A stretch of 64,000 bases of DNA from Gammaproteobacteria bacterium (GCA_030583605.1 CP129466.1:186001-250000), one strand, 5' to 3'; shown: positions 1 through 9,314, numbered from the stretch's first letter. The notes: a model not told the origin generated them from the letters alone. A program made the numbers and translations.

Positions 1-228
1 GGCAAGGTGCAAAAATCCCTGCGGATCGAAGATCGGCTGCGTCGCGCGCCGGAACGCCTCGGCGAGCACCTGCGCGGCGACCCCGGCTGCCTTCGCTCCA
101 TCGGCATGCCCGCCCATGCCGTCAATGGCCACGAGCAGCACCGAGGAGGCGCTGCGGGCGATTGCAACGCGGTCCTGGTTCTCTTCCCGATCGCCGATCA
201 GGCTCAGTTCTGCCAGCTCGACCTGCAA
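1..228 (-). CDS. PP2C-family protein serine/threonine phosphatase, N-terminal part (cut by left edge)
   Basis: The first 76 codons of a minus-strand gene run off the left edge. The translation begins LQVELAELSLIGDREENQDR, and continues with the motif DGMGGHADG near residues 36-44. These are the RxxNQD and DGxGGHxxG metal-binding signatures of PP2C (PPM) phosphatases, which dephosphorylate Ser/Thr phosphoproteins using two Mn or Mg ions. The frame has no ATG or GTG between an upstream stop and the conserved region. The likely start is TTG at 228, preceded six bases upstream by AGGGGA. The substrate is unknown. It is divergent from yicC. The identity is clear, the start less so. Confidence 0.85.
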   Translation of the reverse strand, partial: MQVELAELSLIGDREENQDRVAIARSASSVLLVAIDGMGGHADGAKAAGVAAQVLAEAFRRATQPIFDPQGFLHLA

Positions 229-438
229 CTCGATCCCCTGACATGGCGTGCACGCGAGCGGCCCGGCCGCCAGCGGTCCCGCCGGACGAAACTCTTGACC
301 CGCTGTCGCGATTCGGCCAGCGTGCCACGGTTAGAGTGTAAGCTGCACGAGCAGCACCCCGCACCTGATTGTTGACAGTTTGCGCGACAGGCACGCAACC
401 CGCGACCGCTACCACCCACCGACAGGCTCCCAGGATCC

Positions 439-1308
439 ATGATCAGAAGCATGACGGGCTTTGCCCGCACCGAGACGCAATCGCCGGTGGGGCCGCTGCT
501 CTGGGAGCTGCGCTCCGTCAACCACCGATATCTCGAAACCCAGATCCGGCTGCCGGAGGGTTTTCGCGCCATCGAGCCGGCGGCCCGCCAGATCATCGCC
601 GGGGGCGTCCGGCGGGGAAAGCTCGACGCCAGCCTGACGTCGCGAACGGGCGCACTGGAGCACACGCAGGGCCAGCTCGACCTCGACTATGCGCGCGAAC
701 TCATCGGACACGCGCGCCATCTCGCCACCGTCGCAGGCAACGCCGCACCGATCGACCCCGTGGACATCCTGCGCTGGCCGGGCGTGCTCCGCGAACCGGA
801 AGCGAGCCTCGAGCCGGTGTTTCCGCTCGCGCTCGATGGACTCACGCGCGCGGTCAGCGAGCTCGCCGCCAGCCGCGAACGTGAAGGCTCACGGCTGCGG
901 GAGATGCTGGAGACGCGGTGCACAGAAATCCTCACGCGCGTTGCCGCGGTCGAACAGCGCTTGCCCATCGTCCTCGCTTCGATCCGGGACAAGCTCGATG
1001 AGCGCGTGCGCAGTCTCGCCGCCAGCATCGAGCCCGGGCGTCTCGAACAGGAAATCGTGCTCATCGCGCAGAAGCTCGACGTCAGCGAGGAACTCGACCG
1101 GCTGCGCAGCCACGTCACCGAGTTCCGCGCCGCCATGGCGAGGGGAGACGAAGCTGCCGGAAGGCGGCTCGATTTCCTGCTGCAGGAATTCAACCGCGAA
1201 GCCAATACGCTCGCCTCGAAGTCGGCGGACGCCGAGACGACGCGGCAGGCCGTGGATCTCAAGGTCCTGATCGAACAGATGCGCGAGCAGGTGCAGAACG
1301 TGGAGTAG
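439..1308 (+). CDS. yicC: YicC family endoribonuclease
   Basis: 289 aa, full length for YicC. It opens with the diagnostic MIRSMTGFAR, followed by the YicC N-terminal domain (about residues 1-155) and the DUF1732 C-terminal domain (about 205-289), ending EQMREQVQNVE with the conserved LDFLLQEFNREANTL segment around residues 246-260. YicC proteins are now described as RNases acting on small RNAs and mRNA. In many gammaproteobacteria yicC sits beside gmk; here two unrelated genes separate them. The TAG stop lies in the loop of a perfect 7-bp inverted repeat at 1299-1317 (arms CGTGGAG/CTCCACG) without a T tract. Confidence 0.93.
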   Translation: MIRSMTGFARTETQSPVGPLLWELRSVNHRYLETQIRLPEGFRAIEPAARQIIAGGVRRGKLDASLTSRTGALEHTQGQLDLDYARELIGHARHLATVAGNAAPIDPVDILRWPGVLREPEASLEPVFPLALDGLTRAVSELAASREREGSRLREMLETRCTEILTRVAAVEQRLPIVLASIRDKLDERVRSLAASIEPGRLEQEIVLIAQKLDVSEELDRLRSHVTEFRAAMARGDEAAGRRLDFLLQEFNREANTLASKSADAETTRQAVDLKVLIEQMREQVQNVE

Positions 1309-1398
1309 GGCTCCACGGCATTCAGCCACTCGTCATGCGCGCGGGCTTCACGCCCATCGCCTGTCGCCCGCGACCCTCGGCCGATGCTCATGGTTCTA

Positions 1399-1427
1399 TT
1401 GTCATGTCAACATGACAACGGTAGGAT
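1399..1427 (+). promoter_or_regulatory. Operator-like palindrome overlapping a promoter for the dioxygenase gene
   Basis: A perfect 9+9-bp inverted repeat with a two-base spacer occupies 1399-1418: TTGTCATGTCAACATGACAA. Its left arm doubles as a -35 element (TTGTCA, 1399-1404), followed after 17 bases by TAGGAT (1422-1427). Transcription would begin near 1434, about 90 bases before the dioxygenase start codon. A repressor bound here would block RNA polymerase. The TTGTCA...TGACAA shape is compatible with a GntR-type or other dimeric regulator; no regulator gene is adjacent. Confidence 0.6.
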
Positions 1428-1524
1428 AACCCGCGAATGAATGGTTCGCGGCCCCCCGCCCCGGGGCGCCGCTGCACCCGCCCGCCCATCGCGACGAACA
1501 CGGCCCGGACAAGGAGGACCGCGC

Positions 1525-2406
1525 ATGACCACTGCTTTCGCCCGCCAGGAATCCCCGACCCTCGAGGTTCGCCCGTTGACCGGCGCCCTCGGCTGCGAGA
1601 TCTACGGCGTCAACCTCGCGACGCTCGATGAGCCGACCTTCCGCCAGATCCACCAGGCCTTCCTCGACCACTCCGCCGTCATGTTCCACGACCAGAAGCT
1701 CACGCAGGAGCAGTTCGCCGCCTTCGGCCGGCGCTTCGGTGAGCTCGAAGTCGAGCCCTTCCTGCCGCACAAGGCCGACGTGCCCGGCGTGTATTACCTG
1801 CGCGGCGCACCAAAGGACTCGAAGATTCTCTCGACCCAGAACCTCGGCTGGCACGCCGACCACAGCTACCAGACAAACCCGAGCCTCGGTGCGATGCTCT
1901 ACGCGGTCGACGTGCCCGCCCACGGCGGCGACACGCTCTTCGCCAGCAACTATCTTTCGTACGAGACACTTTCGCCGGCAATGCAGGCCTTCCTCGACGA
2001 CAAGGTCGGCGTACACGACGTGCTCCAGTACGCGCTGAACTCCGGCCACGGCTCCACCGCGACCGTGAAGGCGATCGAGGTGTTGAAGGCCATGCGCGAG
2101 CGCTACCCGCAGATCGAGCACCCGCTGGTATGCCGCCACCCGGAGACCGGCCGCAAGATGCTCTACCTCAACTGTGCGTGGACGACGGCGATCAAGGACC
2201 TCACGCACGCCGAAAGCGAGGCCATCCTCGGCATGCTCAAGCGGCACTCGGTCAAGGATGTCTTCTGCGCGCGTTTCCGCTATCGCCCAGGGTCACTGAT
2301 GCTCTGGGACAACCGCGCCGTGCAGCACAGCCCGAACTCCGACTACACCGGCAAGCGGCTCATGTGGCGGCTCGCGCTGCACAGCAACTGGCAACCGGGG
2401 ACTTGA
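1525..2406 (+). CDS. TauD/TfdA family Fe(II)/2-oxoglutarate-dependent dioxygenase
   Basis: 293 aa from the ATG at 1525, chosen because a perfect AAGGAGG lies seven bases upstream. The protein matches the TauD/TfdA fold: the iron-binding H-x-D is H110-A-D112 in WHADHSY, the distal histidine is H268 in AVQHSPNSDY, and the 2-oxoglutarate-binding arginine is R278 or R282 in GKRLMWR. Members hydroxylate taurine, alkylsulfonates, aryloxyacetates or other small acids with O2 and 2-oxoglutarate. The substrate cannot be read from sequence and no transporter is adjacent. It stands alone behind its own palindrome-bearing promoter, between yicC and gmk, and is convergent with the next gene. Confidence 0.9.
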   Translation: MTTAFARQESPTLEVRPLTGALGCEIYGVNLATLDEPTFRQIHQAFLDHSAVMFHDQKLTQEQFAAFGRRFGELEVEPFLPHKADVPGVYYLRGAPKDSKILSTQNLGWHADHSYQTNPSLGAMLYAVDVPAHGGDTLFASNYLSYETLSPAMQAFLDDKVGVHDVLQYALNSGHGSTATVKAIEVLKAMRERYPQIEHPLVCRHPETGRKMLYLNCAWTTAIKDLTHAESEAILGMLKRHSVKDVFCARFRYRPGSLMLWDNRAVQHSPNSDYTGKRLMWRLALHSNWQPGT

Positions 2407-2537
2407 TCGTGCCTGCTCGATGTTCGGACTGAGCCGCAGGAATCACCGGCGCAACGACAGCCGCCAATGCAGAGCGCTCGCGAGCCGTGTAAAGCGGCTG
2501 TTCGATGCCGGGCGCAGCGCCAGCAGGGGCGTCCCCC

Positions 2538-3143
2538 TCAGCGCCGGCGCTTCCTCGCGCCCTTGAAGTCCCTGTTGAGCCGGTTCAGGTCGAAGCCCTT
2601 CGGGTCGAACACGCCGCCGATCCACCGCGCCATGTCTTCATGCTGCTCATGTGCGCGATCGCCGAGAATCTCCAGGAACAGTGCGTAGCCGTGCGGGCCA
2701 CCAACGTCTTCCGGCGGGCAGGCGTTCTCGCCGGCCAGGCACACCGGGAGCGACAAATCCTGAGTTGCCGCGTTGGGCGGCACGGACTCGAACACGATTC
2801 GATGCTGCCAGCCATCGCCCATGTCGTAGTGGTACTCGAACTCGCCGCGGACACCCAGATCGGAAACGACTGCGGCAACCGAGATCCGACGCTCATCGCG
2901 GTAATCGCGGCTATCCCGGTCGAGGCTGATTTCGTGAATCCACCATTCCGGCGCGACCACTCCCTCGCCGACGTGGAATTCGTGCGCGTGCGAATCCGTC
3001 CAGCCCATCACCCACTGCAGGTAGTGGTGCAGGCTCGCGAACGTCCATTGATTGGAGACCAGCACCCGCCGCCAGACGAGCGGCTCAACGTCCAGCAGTT
3101 CGATGCGCAGGGCTACAGGTTGTGGTCGTGGGGGAGACGCCAT
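2538..3143 (-). CDS. Plasmid pRiA4b ORF-3 family protein
   Basis: 201 aa, minus strand. The N-terminal part (VALRIELLDVEPLVWRRVLV), then LHHYLQWVMGWTDSHAHEF and later YHYDMGDGWQHRIVFE, form the typical pattern of the pRiA4b ORF-3-like domain, first named from an Agrobacterium Ri plasmid. The biochemical function of this family is not established. The C-terminal tail is basic (KGARKRRR) and the middle contains CLAGENACPPEDVGG, also typical. Together with the neighbouring dioxygenase it interrupts the usual yicC-gmk neighbourhood, suggesting later insertion. The 280 bases beyond its start (3144-3425) hold no recognisable gene. Confidence 0.85.
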   Translation of the reverse strand: MASPPRPQPVALRIELLDVEPLVWRRVLVSNQWTFASLHHYLQWVMGWTDSHAHEFHVGEGVVAPEWWIHEISLDRDSRDYRDERRISVAAVVSDLGVRGEFEYHYDMGDGWQHRIVFESVPPNAATQDLSLPVCLAGENACPPEDVGGPHGYALFLEILGDRAHEQHEDMARWIGGVFDPKGFDLNRLNRDFKGARKRRR

Positions 3144-3425
3144 GCTTGACCCTCCGGAGCAGTCAGTGGAATGAGAACACAGGTTCTGGTGTGAGGATAT
3201 TGACCGGGCTCATTTGCGGGGAAAGCATGGGCGATGAAGTCCTGCACCAGTTTGCTCAATACGTTGGGTAAACTGCTTGCGGGTCGGAGACTACCTGAAC
3301 GCCGCGTGAAGCAGCTTCGCCGGTAGCTGGAAGCTTTGCTGACGAGACCAGGTGATGCCGTTACTCTCTGATAATCGAACACGCGCAAGTGCACCGCACC
3401 AACGGCCGCTGAACGCCGAGTGACG

Positions 3426-4049
3426 ATGCCGCGCGGAAAGCTTTTCGTCATCAGTGCCCCGTCGGGCGCCGGCAAGACCACGCTTACGCGCGCGCTTCTC
3501 GATGCCGACCCGGGCCTGCGCTTTTCCGTTTCCTTCACGACCCGGGCGGCGCGCAGCGGTGAGCTGGATGGCCGGGATTACTTCTTCGTCGACCGTGACC
3601 GGTTCGAGGCGATGATTGCAGGCGGTGAGTTGCTCGAGCACGCACAGGTGTTCGGCAACTACTACGGCACGGGGAGAGCGCAGATCGAGCGGCATACCAG
3701 CGCCGGGCACAACGTGATCCTCGACATCGACTGGCAGGGCGCACGACAGGTGCGCGCGCGCATGCCGCAGAGCGTGCTGATCTTCATCATGCCGCCGTCG
3801 CTCGCCGAGCTCGAGCGCCGGCTGCGCGGTCGGGCAACGGACGACGACGCGGTGATTCGCCGGCGGCTGTCCGAAGCCCGGGCCGACATGGAGCACTGGA
3901 CCGAATTCGATCATGTCGTCATCAACGACGATGTGCCGGCCGCGCTTGCCGCGGTGCAGACCGTCATAAAAGGAGCAGGCGCCGCCTGCGCGGTCGGCAA
4001 TCCGGCGCTGCGGCAACGGCTCGAGGCGATCGTGGCGAATCGCGGCTGA
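3426..4049 (+). CDS. gmk: Guanylate kinase
   Basis: 207 aa from ATG 3426; an in-frame GTG at 3420 would add two residues. I prefer ATG because the M-x-x-G-x-L-x-x-I-S-A-P-S-G-A-G-K-T spacing then equals that of E. coli Gmk. The P-loop is APSGAGKT, followed by the GMP-binding segment TTRAARSGELDGRDYFF and later IDWQGARQVR. The enzyme phosphorylates GMP to GDP with ATP. It heads the classic gmk-rpoZ-spoT cluster. Its last codons and TGA stop are formed by a REP-like repeat: the stop lies in the TGAC loop between GCGGC and GCCGC. Confidence 0.95.
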   Translation: MPRGKLFVISAPSGAGKTTLTRALLDADPGLRFSVSFTTRAARSGELDGRDYFFVDRDRFEAMIAGGELLEHAQVFGNYYGTGRAQIERHTSAGHNVILDIDWQGARQVRARMPQSVLIFIMPPSLAELERRLRGRATDDDAVIRRRLSEARADMEHWTEFDHVVINDDVPAALAAVQTVIKGAGAACAVGNPALRQRLEAIVANRG

Positions 4050-4110
4050 CGCCGCTCTTGCAACGGCAAGGGGCGATCCTAGGGAATCGCGGCTTGCGCC
4101 GCTCCTACAG
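4037..4110 (+). repeat. Pair of REP-like palindromic repeats
   Basis: Two direct copies of a REP-type unit lie 21 bases apart: 4037-4062 (GAATCGCGGCTGACGCCGCT and following bases) and 4084-4110 (GAATCGCGGCTTGCGCCGCT followed by CCTACAG). Each folds as GCGGC-loop-GCCGC. The sequence resembles REP elements abundant between genes in Pseudomonas and Xanthomonas relatives. Copy 1 overlaps the end of gmk and supplies its stop codon. No REP-associated transposase is in the window. Confidence 0.7.
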
Positions 4111-4111
4111 A

Positions 4112-4131
4112 GCAAGCCCGAAAAGGCTTGC
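4112..4131 (+). terminator. Perfect hairpin between gmk and rpoZ, no T tract
   Basis: GCAAGCC-CGAAAA-GGCTTGC is a perfect 7-bp stem with a six-base loop directly after the REP pair. It is followed by GAGGGG rather than Ts, so it is more likely an mRNA-stabilising or processing hairpin, or part of the REP cluster, than a classical intrinsic terminator. Confidence 0.45.
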
Positions 4132-4212
4132 GAGGGGACGACCCGACGGCGGGTTGCGCCGGGCAGCGCCTCCGGTTAGCCTTTGCGGCCCCGTTACTCC
4201 CGGAACCTCCCG

Positions 4213-4506
4213 ATGGCCCGAATTACCGTCGAAGATTGCCTCGGCAACGTCGAGAACATTTTCGAGCTCGTCATGGTCGCCGCCAAGCGCGCCCGACGCC
4301 TGGCCAATGGCGCCCCCAACCACCTCGACTGGGAGAACGACAAGCCAACGGTGCTCGCGCTGCGCGAGATTGCCGCCGGCCTGGTCGGGCCGGATATCCT
4401 CGCCGAGGCCGACCCGACGCCCGCCGACCTCTTCGCAACCGAGCAGGCCGACGACCTGCTGGCCGGCCCGCCGATCAACATGAACGACGACTCCGACCTG
4501 ATCTGA
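4213..4506 (+). CDS. rpoZ: DNA-directed RNA polymerase omega subunit
   Basis: 97 aa starting [20 protein letters not shown], the standard omega N-terminus, with conserved [10 protein letters not shown] and [16 protein letters not shown]. Omega binds the beta-prime C-terminus, helps RNA polymerase assembly and forms part of a ppGpp site. It precedes spoT by about 80 bases, the usual arrangement. In-frame upstream ATGs would add residues absent from the family, so 4213 is chosen. The acidic tail NMNDDSDLI is normal for this divergent end. Confidence 0.95.
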   Translation: MARITVEDCLGNVENIFELVMVAAKRARRLANGAPNHLDWENDKPTVLALREIAAGLVGPDILAEADPTPADLFATEQADDLLAGPPINMNDDSDLI

Positions 4507-4588
4507 TCGCGCATTAAGTCCACTGGCAGGGCGCGCGCCGCCCGCCCACGCAGCCGGTCCGGCTGCACCCCTGGAGTAGAATCCGGGC

Positions 4589-6769
4589 ATGGATTACGGC
4601 GCCTTGCTGCTCAACCGGTTACCGCTCGTCGGCCGGCGGAATTTCGGCCTCCGGCAGCTGCTCGCGCGCCTGGATTACCTGCCCCGGGAACAACTCGAGC
4701 AGATCACCGCGGCCTACGATTTCGCCGCCAGCGCCCACGAAGGGCAGAAGCGGCTGTCCGGCGAGCCCTACATCACGCACCCGGTCGCGGTGGCGAACGT
4801 CCTCGCCCAGCTGCGCCTCGACTACCAGACCATCGCCGCCGCGCTCCTGCATGACGTGATCGAGGACACGCCCACTGCCAAGGAACAGATCCAGAAGCAG
4901 TTCGGCGTGGAGGTGGCCGCGCTCGTGGATGGCGTGAGCAAGCTCGACCAGCTCTCGTTCACCAGCCGTGCGGAGGCGCAGGCCGAGAGCTTCCGCAAGA
5001 TGGTCCTGGCGATGGTGGAGGACATCCGCGTCATCCTGGTGAAGCTCGCCGATCGCCTCCACAACATGCAGACGCTCGACCCGATGCCGCCGGAAAAACG
5101 CCAGCGTATTGCGCGCGAAACGCTCGACGTCTACGCACCGATTGCCAACCGGCTCGGCATCAACACGATCAAGACGGAACTGGAAGATCTCGGGTTCCGC
5201 TACGCCTACCCGTTCCGCTACCGCGTGCTCGACAAGGCGGTGCGCCGGGCGGAGGGCAACCAGCGGCAGTTCCTGAAGCGCATCGAAGAGCGCCTGCAGA
5301 AAGCGCTGACCGAGTCCGGCATCGACGGCAAAGTGGCAGGACGCAAGAAGCACCTCTACAGCATCTACCGCAAGATGATCCGCAAGCATCTGTCGCTGTC
5401 GGAGATCGCCGACGTGTTCGCGTTTCGCCTCATCATGAGCGATGTCGACAGTTGCTACCGCGCGCTCGGCATCGTGCACCAGCTCTACAAGCCGATGCCG
5501 GGCAAGTTCAAGGACTACGTCGCGATCCCCCGCGTGAACGGCTACCAGTCACTGCACACGGTGCTACTGGGGCCGAACGGCATACCGATAGAGGTGCAGA
5601 TCCGCACCGAGCAGATGGACCGCATCGCCGAGTCCGGCATTGCCTCGCACTGGGCGTACAAGGAAACCGGCGCCGAGCGTGAGGAAATGCAGCCGCAGGC
5701 GCGGGCGCGCGAGTGGCTGGCGAGCATCAGCGAGATGCAGGCAGCCGCCAACTCCGAAGAGTTCCTCGAACACGTGAAGGTGGACCTGTTCCCCGACAAG
5801 GTGTACGTCTTCACGCCGAAGGGCGACATCCTGCGCCTGCCGCGCGGGGCGACCTGCGTGGACTTCGCCTACGCCGTTCACACGGATGTGGGCAACCGCT
5901 GCGTAGCCGCCAAGATCGACCGCCGCCTCGTCCCGTTGCGCACCCCGCTGAACAGCGGCGAGACCGTCGAGATCATCACCGCCAAGAGCGCGCGGCCCAA
6001 CCCCGCCTGGGTCAATTTCGTCGTATCCGCCAAGGCCCGGTCTGCCATTCGCCAGTTCCTGAAGAATCTGCAGCAGAGCGAGGCGCGCGAACTCGGCCGG
6101 CGCCTGCTGGACCAGTCGTTGCGCGACTTCCGCTCTGCGCTCCGCAAGGTCAGTCGCGAGCAGATGCAGGCGCTGCTCGACGAACTCGGGCTCAACAACA
6201 CGAACGAACTGTTCGAGCAAATCGGGCTCGGCGAGCGGCTCGCGCCGGTGGTCGCCACGATGCTGCAGGCGGGTGCCGCAGCCGGGCCCGGGCAACCCGA
6301 GGCGGTCAACGCTCCGGCCAGGCCCTCGCCGATCACCATTGCCGGCACGGAGGGCATGGTGGTCAGCTACGCCCGCTGCTGCCACCCGATCCCCGGCGAC
6401 GCCATCATGGGCTACCTGAGCGCCGGCCGGGGCGTGGTCATCCATCGCAACGTCTGCGGTAACCTCAGCGAGTACCGCAAGCAGCCACACAAGTGGATCC
6501 CGGTGAACTGGGAGCCCGGCATCGAGCGGGATTTCTCCGTGGAAATCCGTATCGATGTGCAGAACAAGCCCGGCGTGCTGGCCGACGTGGCTGCCCGCAT
6601 CGGCGACGCAGGCTCGAACATCGAGCAGGTCTCGGTGGACGAGCGCATGGAGGAGACGGCGGCGCTGATATTCTCCATCCTGGTGAGAGACCGCAAACAC
6701 CTGGCGCAGGTCATCAAGAGCATCAGGCCGATGCCAATGGTCAAGAAGGTGACCCGGACCTGCGCCTGA
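4589..6769 (+). CDS. spoT: Bifunctional (p)ppGpp synthetase/hydrolase
   Basis: 726 aa. The N-terminal hydrolase domain retains the HD-type residues (H50, H64, H88-D89 in LLHDVIEDT), so hydrolysis should be active, unlike RelA. The synthetase domain follows (YSIYRKM near 254, GYQSLHT and [10 protein letters not shown] near 320-345). Next come a TGS domain ([18 protein letters not shown], near 405), a conserved Cys-containing segment ([13 protein letters not shown]) and a C-terminal ACT domain (about residues 650-725). It makes and degrades the alarmone (p)ppGpp. Position after rpoZ and before ridA-recG supports spoT. Confidence 0.95.
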   Translation: MDYGALLLNRLPLVGRRNFGLRQLLARLDYLPREQLEQITAAYDFAASAHEGQKRLSGEPYITHPVAVANVLAQLRLDYQTIAAALLHDVIEDTPTAKEQIQKQFGVEVAALVDGVSKLDQLSFTSRAEAQAESFRKMVLAMVEDIRVILVKLADRLHNMQTLDPMPPEKRQRIARETLDVYAPIANRLGINTIKTELEDLGFRYAYPFRYRVLDKAVRRAEGNQRQFLKRIEERLQKALTESGIDGKVAGRKKHLYSIYRKMIRKHLSLSEIADVFAFRLIMSDVDSCYRALGIVHQLYKPMPGKFKDYVAIPRVNGYQSLHTVLLGPNGIPIEVQIRTEQMDRIAESGIASHWAYKETGAEREEMQPQARAREWLASISEMQAAANSEEFLEHVKVDLFPDKVYVFTPKGDILRLPRGATCVDFAYAVHTDVGNRCVAAKIDRRLVPLRTPLNSGETVEIITAKSARPNPAWVNFVVSAKARSAIRQFLKNLQQSEARELGRRLLDQSLRDFRSALRKVSREQMQALLDELGLNNTNELFEQIGLGERLAPVVATMLQAGAAAGPGQPEAVNAPARPSPITIAGTEGMVVSYARCCHPIPGDAIMGYLSAGRGVVIHRNVCGNLSEYRKQPHKWIPVNWEPGIERDFSVEIRIDVQNKPGVLADVAARIGDAGSNIEQVSVDERMEETAALIFSILVRDRKHLAQVIKSIRPMPMVKKVTRTCA

Positions 6770-6798
6770 CACGAAACCGCGCCAATGGAGCAACACTC

Positions 6799-7179
6799 AT
6801 GACGAAAAAGGCGATCAACACGCCGCGGGCGCCCGCGGCCATCGGCACGTACTCGCAGGCCGTTCGGGCCGCCGGGATGGTGTACCTGTCCGGGCAGGTA
6901 CCGCTCGACCCGGCCACGGGCGAATTGGTCGCCGGCGACATCCGCGCGCAGATCCACCAGGTATTTCGCAATCTCGCGGCAGTCGCCGAAGCGGCCGGCC
7001 TCGGGCTGGAGAGCGCCGTGAAGGTCAACGTATTCCTCATCGACCTCGGCCATTTCGCGGCGGTGAACGAGATCATGGCGGAATATTTTCCGCAGCCGTT
7101 TCCGGCGCGGGCGGCGATCGGTGTGGCCGCCCTGCCGCGCGGCGCCGCGGTGGAGGCGGATGCCATCCTTTGCGGCTAG
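6799..7179 (+). CDS. ridA: RidA family reactive intermediate/imine deaminase
   Basis: 126 aa from ATG 6799, preceded by TGGAG. It shows the RidA (YjgF/YER057c) core: [47 protein letters not shown], and the catalytic-arginine segment [23 protein letters not shown]. RidA hydrolyses the 2-aminoacrylate and related imines released by PLP enzymes such as threonine dehydratase. It sits 29 bases after spoT, as in Pseudomonas-type genomes where ridA takes the place trmH has in E. coli. Confidence 0.93.
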   Translation: MTKKAINTPRAPAAIGTYSQAVRAAGMVYLSGQVPLDPATGELVAGDIRAQIHQVFRNLAAVAEAAGLGLESAVKVNVFLIDLGHFAAVNEIMAEYFPQPFPARAAIGVAALPRGAAVEADAILCG

Positions 7180-7244
7180 ACCGGCGTAGACGCAGCGGCG
7201 TCCTGCGACGGCCGGCCATTCCGGGCTGAGCGCGAGGCCGGAAC

Positions 7245-9314
7245 GTGCCGGAGACGATCCCGGAGGAACTGACCGCGCTGCGCGGTGTCGGCAACTCGCT
7301 GCGCGAGCGCCTGCAACGCCTTGGCGTCCACCGCCCTGTGGACCTGCTCTTCCTGCTGCCGCAGCGCTACGAGGATCGCACCCGGCTTACGCCGCTCGGC
7401 GCGGTGGTGCCCGGGCGGCGCGTGGTGGTGCGGGGTGAGGTTGCACTCAGCGAAGTGGTGTACCGGCGCCGGCGCAGCCTGCTGTGCCGGCTTGCGGACG
7501 GCACCGGGCAGATCACCCTGCGATTCTTCTATTTCAGCAAGGCTCAGCAGGAGAGTCTGGCGCGGGGGAGGCGCCTGGTGTGCTTCGGCGAGGCCAGGGT
7601 AGGGCCGGGTGGGCTGGAGATGGTGCACCCGGAGTATCGCGTGCTCGCCGCCGAGGAGCCGGTTGCGCTCGAGCAGTCGCTCACCCCGGTCTATCCCACC
7701 ACCGAGGGCCTGCAGCAGTTTCGGCTGCGCAACCTGATCGCACAGGCGCTCGACCGGTTCTTGCCGCTGCTGCCCGACTGGCTGCCCGCGGCCGCTACCG
7801 CGGGCTATCCGGCACTGCGCGATGCCCTCGCGTACCTGCACCGGCCGCCACCCGGCGCCGATCTCGCGCAGCTCGCCGCGGGCACGCATCCCTGTCAGCG
7901 GCGGCTCGCGCTCGAGGAGCTGCTCGCCCATCACCTGAGCCTGCGACGCCTGCGCGAACATGGCCGGCGCGAGAGCGCGGTCGCCCTGCCGCCGGCCGAC
8001 GCGCTGCGCCGGAAATTCTTCGGGCAGCTCGGCTTCACGCTCACTGCCGGCCAGCGCCAGTCACTCGCCGAGATCGACGCCGACCTCGCCCTGCCGCACC
8101 CCATGATGCGGCTCGTCCAGGGGGATGTCGGCTGTGGCAAGACCGTGGTCGCGGCGGCTGCAGCCCTGCGGGCCGTGGCACACGGCCACCAGGTCGCCGT
8201 GATGGCACCGACGGAGCTGCTGACCGAGCAGCACCGGCGCAGTTTCCAGCGCTGGTTCGAGCCGCTCGGCATTGGCACGGTGTGGCTGAGCGGCAGCCTG
8301 TCGCGCCGCGAGCGACAGGCCGCCTACGAGGCCATCGGCAGCGGCCGCGGACAGGTGATCATCGGCACGCACGCCCTGTTCCAGGAGGGCCTCGAGTACC
8401 GCAGCCTGGCGTTGCTGGTGGTCGACGAGCAGCACCGCTTCGGTGTCCACCAGCGCCTGGCGCTGATGCAGAAGGGCGCGGCCGGCGACACGCGTCCACA
8501 CCAGCTGGTGATGACTGCCACCCCCATCCCGCGCACCCTGGCGATGACGATGTACGCGGACCTCGACACCTCGCTGATCCGCGAACTGCCGCCCGGGCGG
8601 CAGCCCGTGCAGACGGTGGCACTGCCGGACCGGCGCCGGCCGGAGCTGGTGGCACGGGTGCGTGAGGCCGCCGGTGCGGGCCAGCGCGCCTACTGGGTGT
8701 GCCCGCTGATCGAAGACTCCGAGGCGCTCGACTACCAGGCGGCCGAATCGACACACGCCATGCTGGCCGAAGCCCTGCCGGAGCTCGCGGTGGGCATGGT
8801 CCACGGCCGCATGAAGCCGGACGAGAAGGACAAGGTGATGCGCGCGTTCGCCGCGGGCGCCGTGCAGGTGCTGGTCGCCACGACCGTGATCGAGGTGGGC
8901 GTGGACGTGCCGGAGGCAACCCTCATGATCGTCGAGAACGCCGAGCGCATGGGGCTCGCGCAGTTGCACCAGTTGCGCGGCCGCGTGGGCCGGGGCACCG
9001 GCGCATCGAGCTGCGTGCTCGTCTACCACAGCCCGTTGTCGGAAATCGCCCGCCAGCGCCTCGAGGTACTGCGCCAGACCAGCGATGGCTTCGAGGTTGC
9101 GCAGCGCGACCTGGAACTGCGCGGACCCGGTGAGGTGCTCGGCACGCGGCAGACCGGCATGCTGCAACTTCGCGTCGCCGACCTGTCGCGCGACGCCGCC
9201 CTGCTGCCAGCGGTGCAGGACATGGCCAGGGAGCTGTTCGCGTCCGCGCCGCAGGCCGTCGAGTCCCTGATTCGCCGCTGGATAGGTGAGGGCAGCCGCT
9301 ACGGCAACGTATGA
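7245..9314 (+). CDS. recG: ATP-dependent DNA helicase RecG
   Basis: 689 aa, GTG start. The N-terminal wedge/OB domain (about residues 50-180) contains LPQRYEDRTRLTPL. The helicase core carries Walker A GDVGCGKT (near 290) and the RecG-type DEQHRFGV box (near 392), followed by the C-terminal motifs VATTVIEVGVDVPEATLMIV and QLRGRVGRG. RecG branch-migrates and regresses stalled forks and Holliday junctions. Its TGA overlaps the ATG of ubiA (ATGA), indicating coupled translation. Confidence 0.96.
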   Translation: MPETIPEELTALRGVGNSLRERLQRLGVHRPVDLLFLLPQRYEDRTRLTPLGAVVPGRRVVVRGEVALSEVVYRRRRSLLCRLADGTGQITLRFFYFSKAQQESLARGRRLVCFGEARVGPGGLEMVHPEYRVLAAEEPVALEQSLTPVYPTTEGLQQFRLRNLIAQALDRFLPLLPDWLPAAATAGYPALRDALAYLHRPPPGADLAQLAAGTHPCQRRLALEELLAHHLSLRRLREHGRRESAVALPPADALRRKFFGQLGFTLTAGQRQSLAEIDADLALPHPMMRLVQGDVGCGKTVVAAAAALRAVAHGHQVAVMAPTELLTEQHRRSFQRWFEPLGIGTVWLSGSLSRRERQAAYEAIGSGRGQVIIGTHALFQEGLEYRSLALLVVDEQHRFGVHQRLALMQKGAAGDTRPHQLVMTATPIPRTLAMTMYADLDTSLIRELPPGRQPVQTVALPDRRRPELVARVREAAGAGQRAYWVCPLIEDSEALDYQAAESTHAMLAEALPELAVGMVHGRMKPDEKDKVMRAFAAGAVQVLVATTVIEVGVDVPEATLMIVENAERMGLAQLHQLRGRVGRGTGASSCVLVYHSPLSEIARQRLEVLRQTSDGFEVAQRDLELRGPGEVLGTRQTGMLQLRVADLSRDAALLPAVQDMARELFASAPQAVESLIRRWIGEGSRYGNV

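Noticed and set aside
372..400. TTGACA at 372-377 as a yicC promoter
   Set aside because: No acceptable -10 hexamer lies 16-18 bases downstream.
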